NCBI GenBank assembly: GCA_002347685.1
Contig: DDWS01000068.1
Coordinates: forward strand, 1,055 to 65,054
Direction: 5' to 3'
DNA from: Syntrophaceae bacterium UBA2280
GTDB taxonomy: Bacteria > Desulfobacterota > Syntrophia > Syntrophales > Smithellaceae
DNA: 64,000 bases
The notes beneath the pieces are model-generated. The model searched no databases. It had not been told where the DNA came from and saw only the letters and a list, made by a program, of their open reading frames with translations. A program made the position numbers and the translations under genes. Of the stretch, positions 27,569 to 36,491 are shown piece after piece (positions within the stretch are counted from its first letter, which is position 1; the number at the start of each line of letters is the position of its first letter).

Positions 27569-27940
27569 TCATCTGTGTCTGCGTGACCGGTATTTGCGGA
27601 TGGCGATAGCATAAACAATAACATTAATTAGAATGACCAAGCCGCCGAGCAGTTGCTGTGTGGTCGCGGTCAGGTTTTCGGGGTAAATCAGCGGGAGCAA
27701 ATACCGGGCGACGAAATCACCACTATAATCACTTCCTCCGGCAAGACGGCGGAAGTGATTTTCCAGGGGTGTCAGCGGACAGATCCAACCGAAGATTTCA
27801 ACGGCTGCTCCCCACACTGCCGCCGGTAGATGAAAGAAAGCCGCTTGCGGCCAGCGAATGACCCACAGGCCTCCGCAGACAACAAAAAGGATAAACAGGA
27901 GATGCAGCAAAATAGTGGCATTAGCAAGAAAGCTGTACAA
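27569..27940 (-). CDS. DUF2784 membrane protein
   Basis: A 123-residue membrane protein with four hydrophobic segments (about 5-28, 35-55, 75-90 and 95-115). The conserved WxICPLTPLENHFRRLAG loop near residues 52-69 and the following YSGDFVARYLLPLIYPE are typical of the DUF2784 family, whose function is unknown. It is read on the minus strand and lies upstream of the orphan hicB gene, with a 154-bp gap. No other neighbour suggests a role. Confidence 0.75.
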   Translation of the reverse strand: MYSFLANATILLHLLFILFVVCGGLWVIRWPQAAFFHLPAAVWGAAVEIFGWICPLTPLENHFRRLAGGSDYSGDFVARYLLPLIYPENLTATTQQLLGGLVILINVIVYAIAIRKYRSRRHR

Positions 27941-28161
27941 ACGACCCCCTGAAAAGCCGGAATCTTTTTATGCCCGCCGTCCGGTGGGAGGAAAGTGGAC
28001 CTGTCTCGTGATTTATATGTCAACGACTAGATGAGCGGTCAGCCGTTTATGGGTGGTTTCCAAAAGACCGCAGTAGCCCAAAATCAAGTATACAAACCGG
28101 CAACCAATGCCAATCGCATTGTGCTCGATCAGGGCAGGAACGTCAGTATCGACTCTACAGT

Positions 28162-28195
28162 AAAAAAGCCGGAGCATTTTTGCTCCGGCTTTTTT
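28162..28195 (-). terminator. Rho-independent terminator after ppdK
   Basis: AAAAAAGCCGGAGCA (28162-28176) pairs perfectly with TGCTCCGGCTTTTTT (28181-28195) around a TTTT loop. With A/T tracts on both sides it can stop transcription in either direction; on the minus strand it ends the pyruvate phosphate dikinase transcript a few bases after the stop codon. Confidence 0.9.
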
Positions 28196-28199
28196 CAAT

Positions 28200-31100
28200 T
28201 TATTTCTTTCTGGCGGGCGATTTTTTCGCCGCCTTTTTAACGGCTGCTTTTTTCATGACAGGTTTCTTTACGGAGGCTTTTTTTGCGACCCCTTTCTTTG
28301 CCGCCTTCTTCGGGGTTGCTTTCTTTACAACCTTCCTGGCAGACGGTTTCTTCGGAGCGACTTTTTTTGCAACAGGCTTTTTTGCCGCCTTTTTTAGCAC
28401 AGTCTTTTTCGTGGCCGGTTTTTTCGCCGCCGGTTTCGAGACTGGTTTTTTGGTTGCCTTTTTGGCTGTCTTTTTCACCACGGTTTTTTTCTTCGGGGCT
28501 GCGTTATTCAACGCGGCCTGGGCCGCGGCCAGGCGGGCAATGGGAACCCGGAAAGGCGAACAGCTGACATAATTGAGGCCGGCCAGATGGCAGAATTCGA
28601 CGGAACTGGGATCGCCGCCATGTTCTCCGCAGATGCCGATCTTGAGTTTGGGATTGACGCGGCGTCCTTTTTCGACGGCCATCAAAACGAGTTTGCCCAC
28701 GCCGTCGCGATCCAGTACGCGGAACGGATCCACCGGCAGGATTTTCTTTGCGATATAGTCAGGCAGGAATTTGCCCGCGTCGTCGCGGCTGTAGCCGAAT
28801 GTCATCTGTGTGAGGTCGTTGGTGCCGAAAGAGAAAAACTCGGCTTCCCCGGCGATTTCATCGGCGGTGACGGCGGCGCGCGGTACTTCAATCATTGTAC
28901 CCACGGAGTACTTCACTTTGACGCCTGTTTCCGCCATGACCTTTTCGGCGCAAGCGACGATGAGCTTCTTTTGCGAGGCCAGTTCCTTCACGGTGCCGAC
29001 GAGCGGGACCATGACTTCGGGACGAACATCCACGCCTTCTTTGGTCAGCAGGCAGGCGGCTTCAAAAATCGCCCGGGTCTGCATTTCGGTAATTTCAGGG
29101 TAGGTAATACCCAGTCGACAGCCGCGGTGTCCCAGCATCGGGTTGAATTCATGCAGAGAATCCACTTTGGTTTTAACGGCCTCGGGCGAAATGCCCAACT
29201 CATAGGCCATTTCGCGCTGGCTTTCCTCCTCATGCGGAACAAATTCATGCAGCGGAGGATCGAGCAGACGGATGGTCACGCCATAGCCTTCCATGGCTTT
29301 GAGAATTCCGTAGAAGTCTTCGCGCTGCATCGGAAGCAGTTTTGTCAAAGCGCGCTTGCGGCCTTCGAGATTGTCGGCCAGGATCATTTCGCGGACGGCT
29401 TTGATGCGGTCGCCTTCGAAGAACATGTGCTCTGTGCGGCAAAGGCCGATGCCATGCGCACCGAAATTGCGGGCCACGGAGGCGTCATGGGGTGTGTCGG
29501 CGTTGGTGCGCACATCGAGCTTGCGGACTTCGTCGGCCCACTGCATGATAATGCCGAAATCGCCGGAGAGTTCCGCCGGCCTGGTTTTCACTTCGCCCAT
29601 CATCACTTCTCCGGTGGAGCCGTCGAGTGAAATGAATTCGCCCTCCCCGATGGTGATGTCATTGATCCTGATTTCCTTGCGGGCGTAACTGATTTCAATT
29701 TCGCCGCAGCCGGAAACACAGCATTTGCCCATGCCGCGAGCCACGACGGCCGCGTGCGATGTCATTCCGCCGCGCTGCGTGAGGATGCCCTGGGCCGCCG
29801 ACATGCCTTTGAGGTCTTCCGGCGAGGTTTCAATGCGGACCAGCACAACTTTCTCACCGCGGTTATTCCAATCTTCAGCATCATCCGCGTTGAAGACTAC
29901 ACGTCCGGTGGACGCGCCCGGCGATGCGGGCAGACCCTTCGCGACGGTGTTTCTTGCTGCCGCGGGATCGAATGTCGGGTGCAGCAGCTGGTCGAGCGAA
30001 GCCGGATCGATGCGCAGAAGCGCCGTTTTTTTGTCGATGAGTTTCTCCGCAACCATGTCCACCGCGATCTTCACAGCGGCCGCTGCCGTGCGTTTTCCGG
30101 TACGGGTTTGCAGCATCCAGAGATGCTCGTCCTGAATGGTGAATTCGATGTCCTGCATCTCTTTGTAGTGATGTTCGAGCTTTGTATAGACGCCTACCAG
30201 ATCCCGGTATGCTTCGGGCATGTATTCTTCCAATGACGGGAATTTCGCGGCGCGTTCCTCCTGCGGGACATTGTTGTCATTGGCCCAGCGGCGTGAACCC
30301 TCCAGAGTGACCTGCTGCGGTGTACGGATACCCGCGACGACGTCTTCGCCCTGCGCGTTGATCAGGTATTCGCCGTAAAACAGGTTTTCCCCTGTGGCCG
30401 GATCGCGCGTGAAAGCGACGCCTGTGGCGCAGCGTTCGCCCATGTTGCCGAACACCATCGCCTGAACATTGACCGCGGTGCCCCAGTTGTCGTCAAAACC
30501 GTTCATCTTGCGGTACAAAACGGCGCGTGCCGTATTCCACGACATGAAGACCGCCCCGATGGCGCCCCAGAGCTGTTCTTTGGGATCCGTCGGAAATTCC
30601 CTGCCGAGTTTTCTTAAGATGATTTGTTTATAGCGGGCGACCAGTTCCTGCAGGTCCGCCACGGTCAGGTCGAGGTCGGCTTTGACGCCCCGTTCGGCTT
30701 TAAGTTCATCCATGATTTCTTCGAACGGATCGTGCGCGTCCTTGTCTTCGGGCTTGAGGCCCATGACGACGTCGCCGTACATATGGACGAAGCGCCGGTA
30801 GGAATCCCATCCGAAACGAGCGTTTCCGGACTTGCGGATGATGCCTTCCACGGTTTCATCGTTGAGGCCGAGGTTGAGCACCGTGTCCATCATTCCGGGC
30901 ATGGAGACGCGCGCGCCGGAGCGAACAGACAGCAAAAGCGGGTTGGCCGGGTCGCTGAATGTTGCGCCCATAACGTGCTCGACTTTCTTGATTGCCGCGG
31001 TCACTTCCTTCTCCAGGCCGGCGGGGATTTGTTGGCCGCTTTTGTAAAATTCAATACAGACGTCAGTTGTAATGGTGAATCCCGCGGGAACGGGAATTCC

Positions 31101-31208
31101 CAGTTTCGACATAACCGCCAGGTTCATTCCCTTGCCACCGAGAAGGTTTCTCATGTCGGCCGTACCTTCATTGATGCCCTTTCCGAATGTGTAAACACGT
31201 TTAGCCAT
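28200..31208 (-). CDS. ppdK: Pyruvate, phosphate dikinase with a lysine-rich histone-like C-terminal tail
   Basis: Interconverts pyruvate, ATP and phosphate with PEP, AMP and pyrophosphate. 1002 residues: nucleotide-binding domain (about 1-340), phosphohistidine swivelling domain with GGMTSHAAVVARGMG (catalytic His near 458), and PEP/pyruvate barrel with GICGEHGGDP near 865-875. The normal enzyme ends at about residue 903 (PIARLAAAQAALNNA). The last 99 residues are extra: 41 Lys and 2 Arg by my count, no acidic residue, and otherwise mostly Ala, Val, Pro, Ser and Thr in AxKK/PxKK patterns, like histone H1 or bacterial HU/AlgP-type tails. The start is ATG 31208, after AAAGGAGA. It is a single-gene transcript. 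Confidence 0.95.
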   Translation of the reverse strand: MAKRVYTFGKGINEGTADMRNLLGGKGMNLAVMSKLGIPVPAGFTITTDVCIEFYKSGQQIPAGLEKEVTAAIKKVEHVMGATFSDPANPLLLSVRSGARVSMPGMMDTVLNLGLNDETVEGIIRKSGNARFGWDSYRRFVHMYGDVVMGLKPEDKDAHDPFEEIMDELKAERGVKADLDLTVADLQELVARYKQIILRKLGREFPTDPKEQLWGAIGAVFMSWNTARAVLYRKMNGFDDNWGTAVNVQAMVFGNMGERCATGVAFTRDPATGENLFYGEYLINAQGEDVVAGIRTPQQVTLEGSRRWANDNNVPQEERAAKFPSLEEYMPEAYRDLVGVYTKLEHHYKEMQDIEFTIQDEHLWMLQTRTGKRTAAAAVKIAVDMVAEKLIDKKTALLRIDPASLDQLLHPTFDPAAARNTVAKGLPASPGASTGRVVFNADDAEDWNNRGEKVVLVRIETSPEDLKGMSAAQGILTQRGGMTSHAAVVARGMGKCCVSGCGEIEISYARKEIRINDITIGEGEFISLDGSTGEVMMGEVKTRPAELSGDFGIIMQWADEVRKLDVRTNADTPHDASVARNFGAHGIGLCRTEHMFFEGDRIKAVREMILADNLEGRKRALTKLLPMQREDFYGILKAMEGYGVTIRLLDPPLHEFVPHEEESQREMAYELGISPEAVKTKVDSLHEFNPMLGHRGCRLGITYPEITEMQTRAIFEAACLLTKEGVDVRPEVMVPLVGTVKELASQKKLIVACAEKVMAETGVKVKYSVGTMIEVPRAAVTADEIAGEAEFFSFGTNDLTQMTFGYSRDDAGKFLPDYIAKKILPVDPFRVLDRDGVGKLVLMAVEKGRRVNPKLKIGICGEHGGDPSSVEFCHLAGLNYVSCSPFRVPIARLAAAQAALNNAAPKKKTVVKKTAKKATKKPVSKPAAKKPATKKTVLKKAAKKPVAKKVAPKKPSARKVVKKATPKKAAKKGVAKKASVKKPVMKKAAVKKAAKKSPARKK

Positions 31209-31253
31209 ATCTTGAATCTCCTTTAGAAAGAATTGCACAATTAATGGTTGATT

Positions 31254-31282
31254 TTAATAATTGAAATGTCGAAAAGTGTAAA
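31254..31282 (-). promoter_or_regulatory. Candidate sigma-70 promoter of ppdK
   Basis: On the minus strand TTTACA (31282-31277) is followed after 17 bases by TATTAA (31259-31254). The -35 differs from the consensus by one base and the -10 by two. It lies about 46 bases before the ppdK start, a sensible leader length. No regulator site was recognised. Confidence 0.45.
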
Positions 31283-31304
31283 GTATTTTTCTTCCCCCCA
31301 ACGT

Positions 31305-31338
31305 AAAAACCCCCGCCAGTGAACGCGCGGGGGCTTTT
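31305..31338 (-). terminator. Rho-independent terminator after the small membrane-protein gene
   Basis: CCCCCGC (31310-31316) pairs with GCGGGGG (31327-31333), and on the minus strand the stem is followed by a TTTTT run. It is 31 bases after the stop of the gene at 31369-31644 and just upstream of the ppdK promoter, insulating the two. Confidence 0.85.
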
Positions 31339-31368
31339 ACTTCTGGTACTATCTTTAGAGGGAAGGGT

Positions 31369-31644
31369 CTAGATAATCAGGTTTTTGAGCGCATCGACCA
31401 CAGGAACCGTAAACAGGGCGATCAGAATGGTGTAAAGGGCAAAAGAACCAATCGCTTCGCTTAAATAAACCTTGTTGTATTTGCGTTTAATGGACACGAT
31501 AATCAGTCCCCCCACAATCAGGCAGCCCAGATGAAAGTAAGGAAAGCTCGCGCTTCCGGTGGCGCTGAATTGGGCGAAACTGAACGTGGCTGTGGTCAGA
31601 ACAATAAAACCGACTAAAAGAGCTGTTTGGAATATTTTTTTCAT
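31369..31644 (-). CDS. Small exported/membrane protein of unknown function
   Basis: A 91-residue protein that I do not recognise. Residues 1-24 form a signal peptide or signal anchor (MKKIFQ, then a hydrophobic core, ending SFAQ). Two more hydrophobic segments follow (about 32-48 and 66-85), separated by a basic loop (KRKYNKVY). TAAGGAGG lies 9 bases before ATG 31644 and a clean terminator follows, so it is its own small transcript. The hydrophobic pattern resembles small type IV secretion VirB2/TrbC-like pilins, but no secretion genes are nearby, so no function is assigned. Confidence 0.65.
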   Translation of the reverse strand: MKKIFQTALLVGFIVLTTATFSFAQFSATGSASFPYFHLGCLIVGGLIIVSIKRKYNKVYLSEAIGSFALYTILIALFTVPVVDALKNLII

Positions 31645-31873
31645 AATATTAATCCTCCTTATCGTATCTGAAAGATCGGCTGCTATTTTTGTCTTATTCT
31701 TATGAAATAAACGTGCCATTCGTATGGCATAAGAAAAATAAATTATAACATTATGAAAATATTAACATATTTAGAATCGTGGGCTGGATGTTGATGAGAG
31801 TTGTGATTTAATGGCCGACATTGCGTTGAAAGAAACGTTCAATCCTGAATCAAAAAACGAATAAAACATTGAA

Positions 31874-33127
31874 TCAAAGATGCGCATCAAAGGGTTTTCC
31901 TTTTTTCAGAGTCAGGGTGACCACGCAAATGACGGCGAGGACGGCGATGTTGATTTCCCACAGATGCTGATAGGAGCCGAAGTGGTCATAGATGATTCCT
32001 CCCAGAATCGGGCCGATGCTGCCTCCGAAGCCGACAAAAAATGTTAGAAGACCGTAAATCGATCCCAGAACCTGTCTGCCGAAACGGTCGGCGGCCAGAA
32101 TCGGCAGGATCGGCGCCAGGCAGCCATACCCAAAGCCGTAAACCACGGCGGAGAGGTACAGGCGAGACACGCTGCCGGCCTGCCACAGCAGAATCGTGCC
32201 GATCAGTAAAATGAAAGTACCCAGAAAGTAAGCATATTTGGGGTCGCGGACCTTGTCGGAGAGCCATCCGAAGAAAAACTGGCCGAAAAAGCCGGTCATG
32301 CTGATGACCGCAAGAGAGGTGGCCGCGGCGATACTGCCGATATGATTGTCCATGGCGTAGGCCACCTGGTGAACGAAAACAGACATGATTACCATGATGA
32401 TCAGGCCATGACTGAGGGCAATGGTCCAGAAGCGGGAATCCCGAAAAAGAACACGGGTGGGAATCCTTGTGACGGCGGGGATGGTCGTTGTCGGACCGGG
32501 AAACGCCGCTTTATCGCCGTCCGGCAGAAGACCGTGCGCCTCCGGCTGTGTTTTGTGCATCAGCAATTGTGAAATGAATACACCGATACAGCAGGTGATG
32601 ATTCCCAGGGCCACCAGTCCCGCGCGCCAGCCCAGGTATTGATTGATGTAACCGGCGAGCGGTGTAAGCGCCACCGTGCCGAAACTGATCCCCATGGTGG
32701 CAATTCCGATAGCGATGCCGCGCTTTTTGATAAACCACTTCCCCACGGAAGAGCTGCAGACGACCACGCCCAGCCCCGAGGCACCCAGGCCCACCAGCAG
32801 GCCGTAAGTGATGTAGAAGCTCAAAGGGGTGTGGATAAAACTGGTTAGAATAAAACCGCAGGCGGCTAGAAGCGCGCCGAAAGTGATAATCCAGCGCGGG
32901 GCGACATGGTCCAGCATCCGGCCGACAAAAATAGAACCGATCGAGTACACCAGCATATTAATCGTGGCGGCAAGCGATATGACCGAACGCGACCAGTCGT
33001 GCTCCATCGCCAGTGGTTTCAGAAAAATGCCGAAGCAGTAGCGGGCGCCATAGTTGATCGCCATGACAAAAAAAGAGCCGGCAACCACATACCAGCCCCA
33101 GTAGATTTTTTCATTGTCGGGCAGCAT
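31874..33127 (-). CDS. Major facilitator superfamily transporter (oxalate/formate antiporter-like)
   Basis: Inner-membrane carrier of 417 residues with 12 predicted segments in two bundles, separated by a hydrophilic loop near 200-225. The N-terminus (YWGWYVVAGSFFVMAINYGARYCFGIFL) and the WFIKKRGIAIGIATMG stretch after segment four are typical of the oxalate/formate antiporter and monocarboxylate-transporter-like MFS group. The substrate is probably a small organic anion but cannot be read from the sequence. ATG 33127 is chosen; a longer in-frame reading upstream has no hydrophobic start and would overlap the divergent helicase gene. Confidence 0.82.
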   Translation of the reverse strand: MLPDNEKIYWGWYVVAGSFFVMAINYGARYCFGIFLKPLAMEHDWSRSVISLAATINMLVYSIGSIFVGRMLDHVAPRWIITFGALLAACGFILTSFIHTPLSFYITYGLLVGLGASGLGVVVCSSSVGKWFIKKRGIAIGIATMGISFGTVALTPLAGYINQYLGWRAGLVALGIITCCIGVFISQLLMHKTQPEAHGLLPDGDKAAFPGPTTTIPAVTRIPTRVLFRDSRFWTIALSHGLIIMVIMSVFVHQVAYAMDNHIGSIAAATSLAVISMTGFFGQFFFGWLSDKVRDPKYAYFLGTFILLIGTILLWQAGSVSRLYLSAVVYGFGYGCLAPILPILAADRFGRQVLGSIYGLLTFFVGFGGSIGPILGGIIYDHFGSYQHLWEINIAVLAVICVVTLTLKKGKPFDAHL

Positions 33128-33174
33128 ACTTCGCCGCGCTTTACCATTATTCAGCCATATGCTACAAGCGAATA

Positions 33175-35262
33175 ATGATGACCGAGAAAGTGATTCGGAA
33201 AAAACCCTCTTACAAAAACAAAACGTCTCTGGCCGGCCGCAGACCCGGGCGCCAGGCAAGTCCGTCACGGATGAAGCCCGATATCGCCCCTATGCTCAAA
33301 AGCGTCCTTGCGCAGATCGGCAAGCCTAAGCCCGCGCCTTTTGTGCCGGATGCGTTCCAGCTTCAGGCGCTGGCCGCCGTCAGGAAAAATGACTGCCTGG
33401 TGATTGCACCGACCGGATCCGGTAAAACCTGGATCGCCCGTGAAGCTATTCTATCGGTGATGGAAAAGGGCGGTCGCGCCTGGTACGCCTCGCCGCTCAA
33501 GGCCCTGTCCAATTCAAAATGGGTGGAATTCGGCCTGCATTTCGATCCGGAAAACGTCGGCATCATTACCGGCGATACCAAGGAAAACACCGATGCGCCG
33601 ATCATTGTCGGTACGACGGAAATCCTGCGCAATCAGCTCTACGACGTCATGCACCAGGGGTTGGACCTCCATTGCGATCTGGTGATCCTCGATGAGGCGC
33701 ATTTTCTGGGCGACGCCGACCGCGGGGTGGTGTGGGAGGAAATTCTGATCTACCTGCCCATGCGGGTCAACCTGTTGCTCCTATCGGCCACCATCGGCAA
33801 CGGCGACCAGATTGCTTTGTGGCTGGAATCCATCCGGCGCAAGCCCTGCACGGTCGTCCGCGAGGAAAAACGACCCGTGCCCCTGTATCCCCTGTTCCTT
33901 CATCCTTCCGGATGTCTGCACCCTTTCCTGGAGGGCAGGAAGGCTGCGCCGGCTGTCTGTGAGTTTCTGAAAAAAGAAAAACCCCGCCGGGAGGGGCGCC
34001 GGATGCCGGATTACGCCGGGATCATTCGTGTGCTCGAGCGGTTCAACCTGCTGCCTGCGATCTTCTTTCTGAAATCGCGGTCGGAATGCGACACCGCCTT
34101 AAACGCGCGCCATGAGATTGCCCCGGTTAAAAGCAACGGCGATCTGGAAAATACATTGTATGATGTCCTGGAGCGTTTTCCATCGCTTGGTTCACACCGG
34201 CAGTTAAGAGCATTAAGAACGGCGGGTCTGGCGGCGCACCACGGCGGGCAGTTGCCGGCCTGGAAACTGCTGGTGGAAGAAATGATGAACCGGGGACACC
34301 TGCGGGTGATTTTTGCCACCACCACTGTGGCCGCCGGTGTGAATTTTCCCGCGCGTACGATTGTGCTGTTCAATTCCGATTTGTTCAACGGCCATGATTT
34401 TCATCCCCTGTCTGCGACGGAATTTCGTCAGATGACCGGGCGGGCGGGACGGCGCGGTCAGGACAACATCGGGTTCATGCTGGTTCCCAGCGGCCGGTTC
34501 ATGGATTTGGCCCATATCAGAGAGATGCTTTTTGCCGCCCCGGAAGATATCGCAAGCCAGTTAAAAAATGATTTCGCGATGGCGATGAACCTGCTTTTGT
34601 CGCAGACACCCGCCGACGTGAAGAAAATATTTGAGCGATCGCTGGCCGCCTGGCAGCAAAGCAGCCTCGGCGGGCGCACCGTTTCGGCGTCTGACGGGTT
34701 GTGGAAGGATTTCCTGCGGCACTTGCGGTTTCTGCAGGAGGAAGGCTTTGTGGATGAAGCGGGCCGTCTCACCGAAGACGGTCACTGGGCGTCGCGTCTC
34801 AGGCTCGATTATCCGCTGCTCGTCGCGCAATGCTTAAGGGAAAGAGCCTTTCCTGCGGACAATGAAAAACTGCTGGCCGCCGCGGTGGCGGTATTCGCCT
34901 ACGACCGGGACGACGAAATCCACTTTCGGGAAAAAGACATGCCGCCGAAATTGTCGGCGACATTGCGCAGGATGATCCTGGCGGTAAGACCGCTTTCGCG
35001 CCGGATGGAAGCCGCAGAGTTTGTGACGGCCAGGCTTCATACGTCCGCCGGTGTGGCCATGTATTTCTGGGCGCAGGGTCGAAGCTGGGAGTCGGTCATT
35101 AAGATTACCGGGATTGCCGAAGGTGATATGGCCTCGCTGATTTTGCGCACAGCCGACAATCTTCGTCAGATCGCGTCGCTTAAAGACACGTATCCGGATG
35201 TGGCCGCCTGCGCGTACCGCGCGCGCGATGCAATCTTGCGGGAACCTGTGATGTTTTTGTAA
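33175..35262 (+). CDS. Ski2-like DEAD/DEAH-box helicase
   Basis: Superfamily 2 nucleic-acid helicase, 695 residues. Motif Q/I: FQLQALAAV and APTGSGKT (about 79-86); motif Ia SPLKALSNSK; motif II DEAH; motif III SATIG; motifs IV-VI in the second RecA-like domain, including TTTVAAGVNFPARTIV and QMTGRAGRRG. These, plus a long helical C-terminus, place it with Ski2/Mtr4/HelY-type RNA helicases. The basic N-terminal 35 residues (KKPSYKNK, GRRPGRQ) may be a nucleic-acid-binding extension or may reflect a later true start such as the Met near residue 33. It is divergent from the MFS gene. Confidence 0.85.
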   Translation: MMTEKVIRKKPSYKNKTSLAGRRPGRQASPSRMKPDIAPMLKSVLAQIGKPKPAPFVPDAFQLQALAAVRKNDCLVIAPTGSGKTWIAREAILSVMEKGGRAWYASPLKALSNSKWVEFGLHFDPENVGIITGDTKENTDAPIIVGTTEILRNQLYDVMHQGLDLHCDLVILDEAHFLGDADRGVVWEEILIYLPMRVNLLLLSATIGNGDQIALWLESIRRKPCTVVREEKRPVPLYPLFLHPSGCLHPFLEGRKAAPAVCEFLKKEKPRREGRRMPDYAGIIRVLERFNLLPAIFFLKSRSECDTALNARHEIAPVKSNGDLENTLYDVLERFPSLGSHRQLRALRTAGLAAHHGGQLPAWKLLVEEMMNRGHLRVIFATTTVAAGVNFPARTIVLFNSDLFNGHDFHPLSATEFRQMTGRAGRRGQDNIGFMLVPSGRFMDLAHIREMLFAAPEDIASQLKNDFAMAMNLLLSQTPADVKKIFERSLAAWQQSSLGGRTVSASDGLWKDFLRHLRFLQEEGFVDEAGRLTEDGHWASRLRLDYPLLVAQCLRERAFPADNEKLLAAAVAVFAYDRDDEIHFREKDMPPKLSATLRRMILAVRPLSRRMEAAEFVTARLHTSAGVAMYFWAQGRSWESVIKITGIAEGDMASLILRTADNLRQIASLKDTYPDVAACAYRARDAILREPVMFL

Positions 35263-35280
35263 GAATATAGGCGATGGGCG

Positions 35281-35343
35281 AGAGGCCAGAGGTCAGAGGT
35301 CAGAGGCCAGAGGTCAGAGGCCAGAGGCCAGAGGCCAGAGGCC
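35281..35343. repeat. Nine tandem copies of a 7-bp repeat AGAGG(C/T)C
   Basis: Nine heptamers follow each other without interruption; units 2, 3 and 5 have T, the others C, at position six. The array begins 18 bases after the helicase stop. It lies in a non-coding spacer and is followed by a run of A. Such arrays expand and contract by slippage. Confidence 0.95.
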
Positions 35344-35494
35344 AAAAAAAGGCTGCAGGTTTGAGGCCGGAAGATGGGAGCTGAAAGAATAAAATTGAAA
35401 CTTCCTCCCATCTTTTCCGAAGGTGGACATGCGGCTGCCCGGGGAGCGAGAATCGTGGTCCATGTGGAACGAAATCGCCCGGATCGTCATGCAA

Positions 35495-35524
35495 AAAAAG
35501 CGGAGGATTTTGCCTCCGCTTTTT
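35495..35524 (-). terminator. Rho-independent terminator after the PEP-CTERM esterase gene
   Basis: AAAAAGCGGAGG (35495-35506) pairs perfectly with CCTCCGCTTTTT (35513-35524) across a 6-nt loop. With the flanking A/T tracts it can work in both directions, ending the esterase transcript (minus) and possibly read-through from the helicase (plus). Confidence 0.9.
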
Positions 35525-35552
35525 CGAATCAACAGGTAAAAAGGGTGTCAAT

Positions 35553-36491
35553 CTATTTGATTCTTCTTCTCAGGCCGATCAGACCCGCGAAACCCAGAAC
35601 CATCAGGATGATCGAAGCCGGTTCAGGCACCGCCAATCTCTTTGCAGCGGCGGCGATGATCGCATGGGATTCGGTTGTCGGATGGGTGCCATCCCAGGAG
35701 ACAAACGTACCCGTAAAACCATTCGGGTTTAAATACGTTCCATCCTCCGCAGGGATCCAGTCATCAGGCGGGACTACAAAGTTCATATCGAGGGCATAGA
35801 TATCAACTTCAGGATACAAAAGCTGCAGGGAAGCGAGAACCCCGGCCAGATGATCATCGAAAGCCTCAATCCAGGAATTGGTAATTCCCAGATTAGGGAT
35901 GATGAAGGAAGATCCGCCGAGACTGATCAGGGTCTCAATGGCCAGTCCAATATTGGCAGCCGCTGCAGCGGGGTTGTAATTCCCGTTGATGAAATTCTGC
36001 ATGGAAACCTCTGTGTAGGGGTCATTCAACATGCCTTTTAAGAAGTTGAACATGTCGTTGCCGCCCGCCCAGAGAGTGATCAGCGTGCCGGGGGCGATGG
36101 TTCCGTAAGTGGACTGATAGACGTCTACCTGCCACTGCAGTCCCGTATTGGTGTCAAAATATGCATTTCCTGTGGCCGAACTTGCTGCCGGATTATCCCA
36201 TCCGGATGTCGCCCCACCGTAAGCCATATCCAGCAAAGACAAGCCCATATCTTCGGCAAGATACTCCACCCAGACCGGCCCGTTGGAATAGCGCTGAAAT
36301 CCGTATATATCAGCGGGGTTTGTGTTTCCGGGTGTTCCTCCGGGATAATATTCATAATACCCGTTATCCGACAAACTGTCTCCAAAAGCCAGAATGCTGC
36401 TGTACGCGTGCGCCGCGACCACAGAAGCAAAAATCAAAAAAACACTGAAAAACCACGCCGCCATAAAATTCTTCATCTTTAATCTCATCAT
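35553..36491 (-). CDS. GDSL/SGNH-family esterase with PEP-CTERM sorting signal
   Basis: Secreted lipase/esterase-like hydrolase of 312 residues. A signal peptide (about 1-29, ending AHAYSS) is followed by the GDSL block AFGDSLSDNG (Ser), block III WAGGNDMF and block V WDGTHPT (Asp/His), so the catalytic set appears complete. The last 24 residues are a PEP-CTERM signal: VPEPAS, a hydrophobic helix and RRRIK. Proteins with this tail are processed by exosortase and linked to exopolysaccharide-associated surface display; no exosortase gene is in this window. GGAGGG lies just before the ATG pair at 36491/36488. Confidence 0.92.
   Translation of the reverse strand: MMRLKMKNFMAAWFFSVFLIFASVVAAHAYSSILAFGDSLSDNGYYEYYPGGTPGNTNPADIYGFQRYSNGPVWVEYLAEDMGLSLLDMAYGGATSGWDNPAASSATGNAYFDTNTGLQWQVDVYQSTYGTIAPGTLITLWAGGNDMFNFLKGMLNDPYTEVSMQNFINGNYNPAAAAANIGLAIETLISLGGSSFIIPNLGITNSWIEAFDDHLAGVLASLQLLYPEVDIYALDMNFVVPPDDWIPAEDGTYLNPNGFTGTFVSWDGTHPTTESHAIIAAAAKRLAVPEPASIILMVLGFAGLIGLRRRIK

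Noticed and set aside
28031..28240. Possible 69-residue plus-strand protein before the ppdK terminator
   Set aside because: It runs through the terminator hairpin into the complement of ppdK, with no ribosome site and no recognisable motif.
28180..28572. Phe/Ala-rich open frame on the plus strand looking like a membrane protein
   Set aside because: It is the complement of the lysine-rich tail of PpdK; Lys codons AAG/AAA read backwards give Phe. It starts inside the terminator and has no family features.
31369..31644. Type IV secretion VirB2/TrbC-like pilin
   Set aside because: Only the hydrophobic pattern fits; no other secretion or conjugation genes are present, so it is left as unknown.
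35281..35343. Heptamer array considered as a CRISPR or phage attachment site
   Set aside because: Units are contiguous 7-mers without spacers; no cas, integrase or tRNA gene is nearby.
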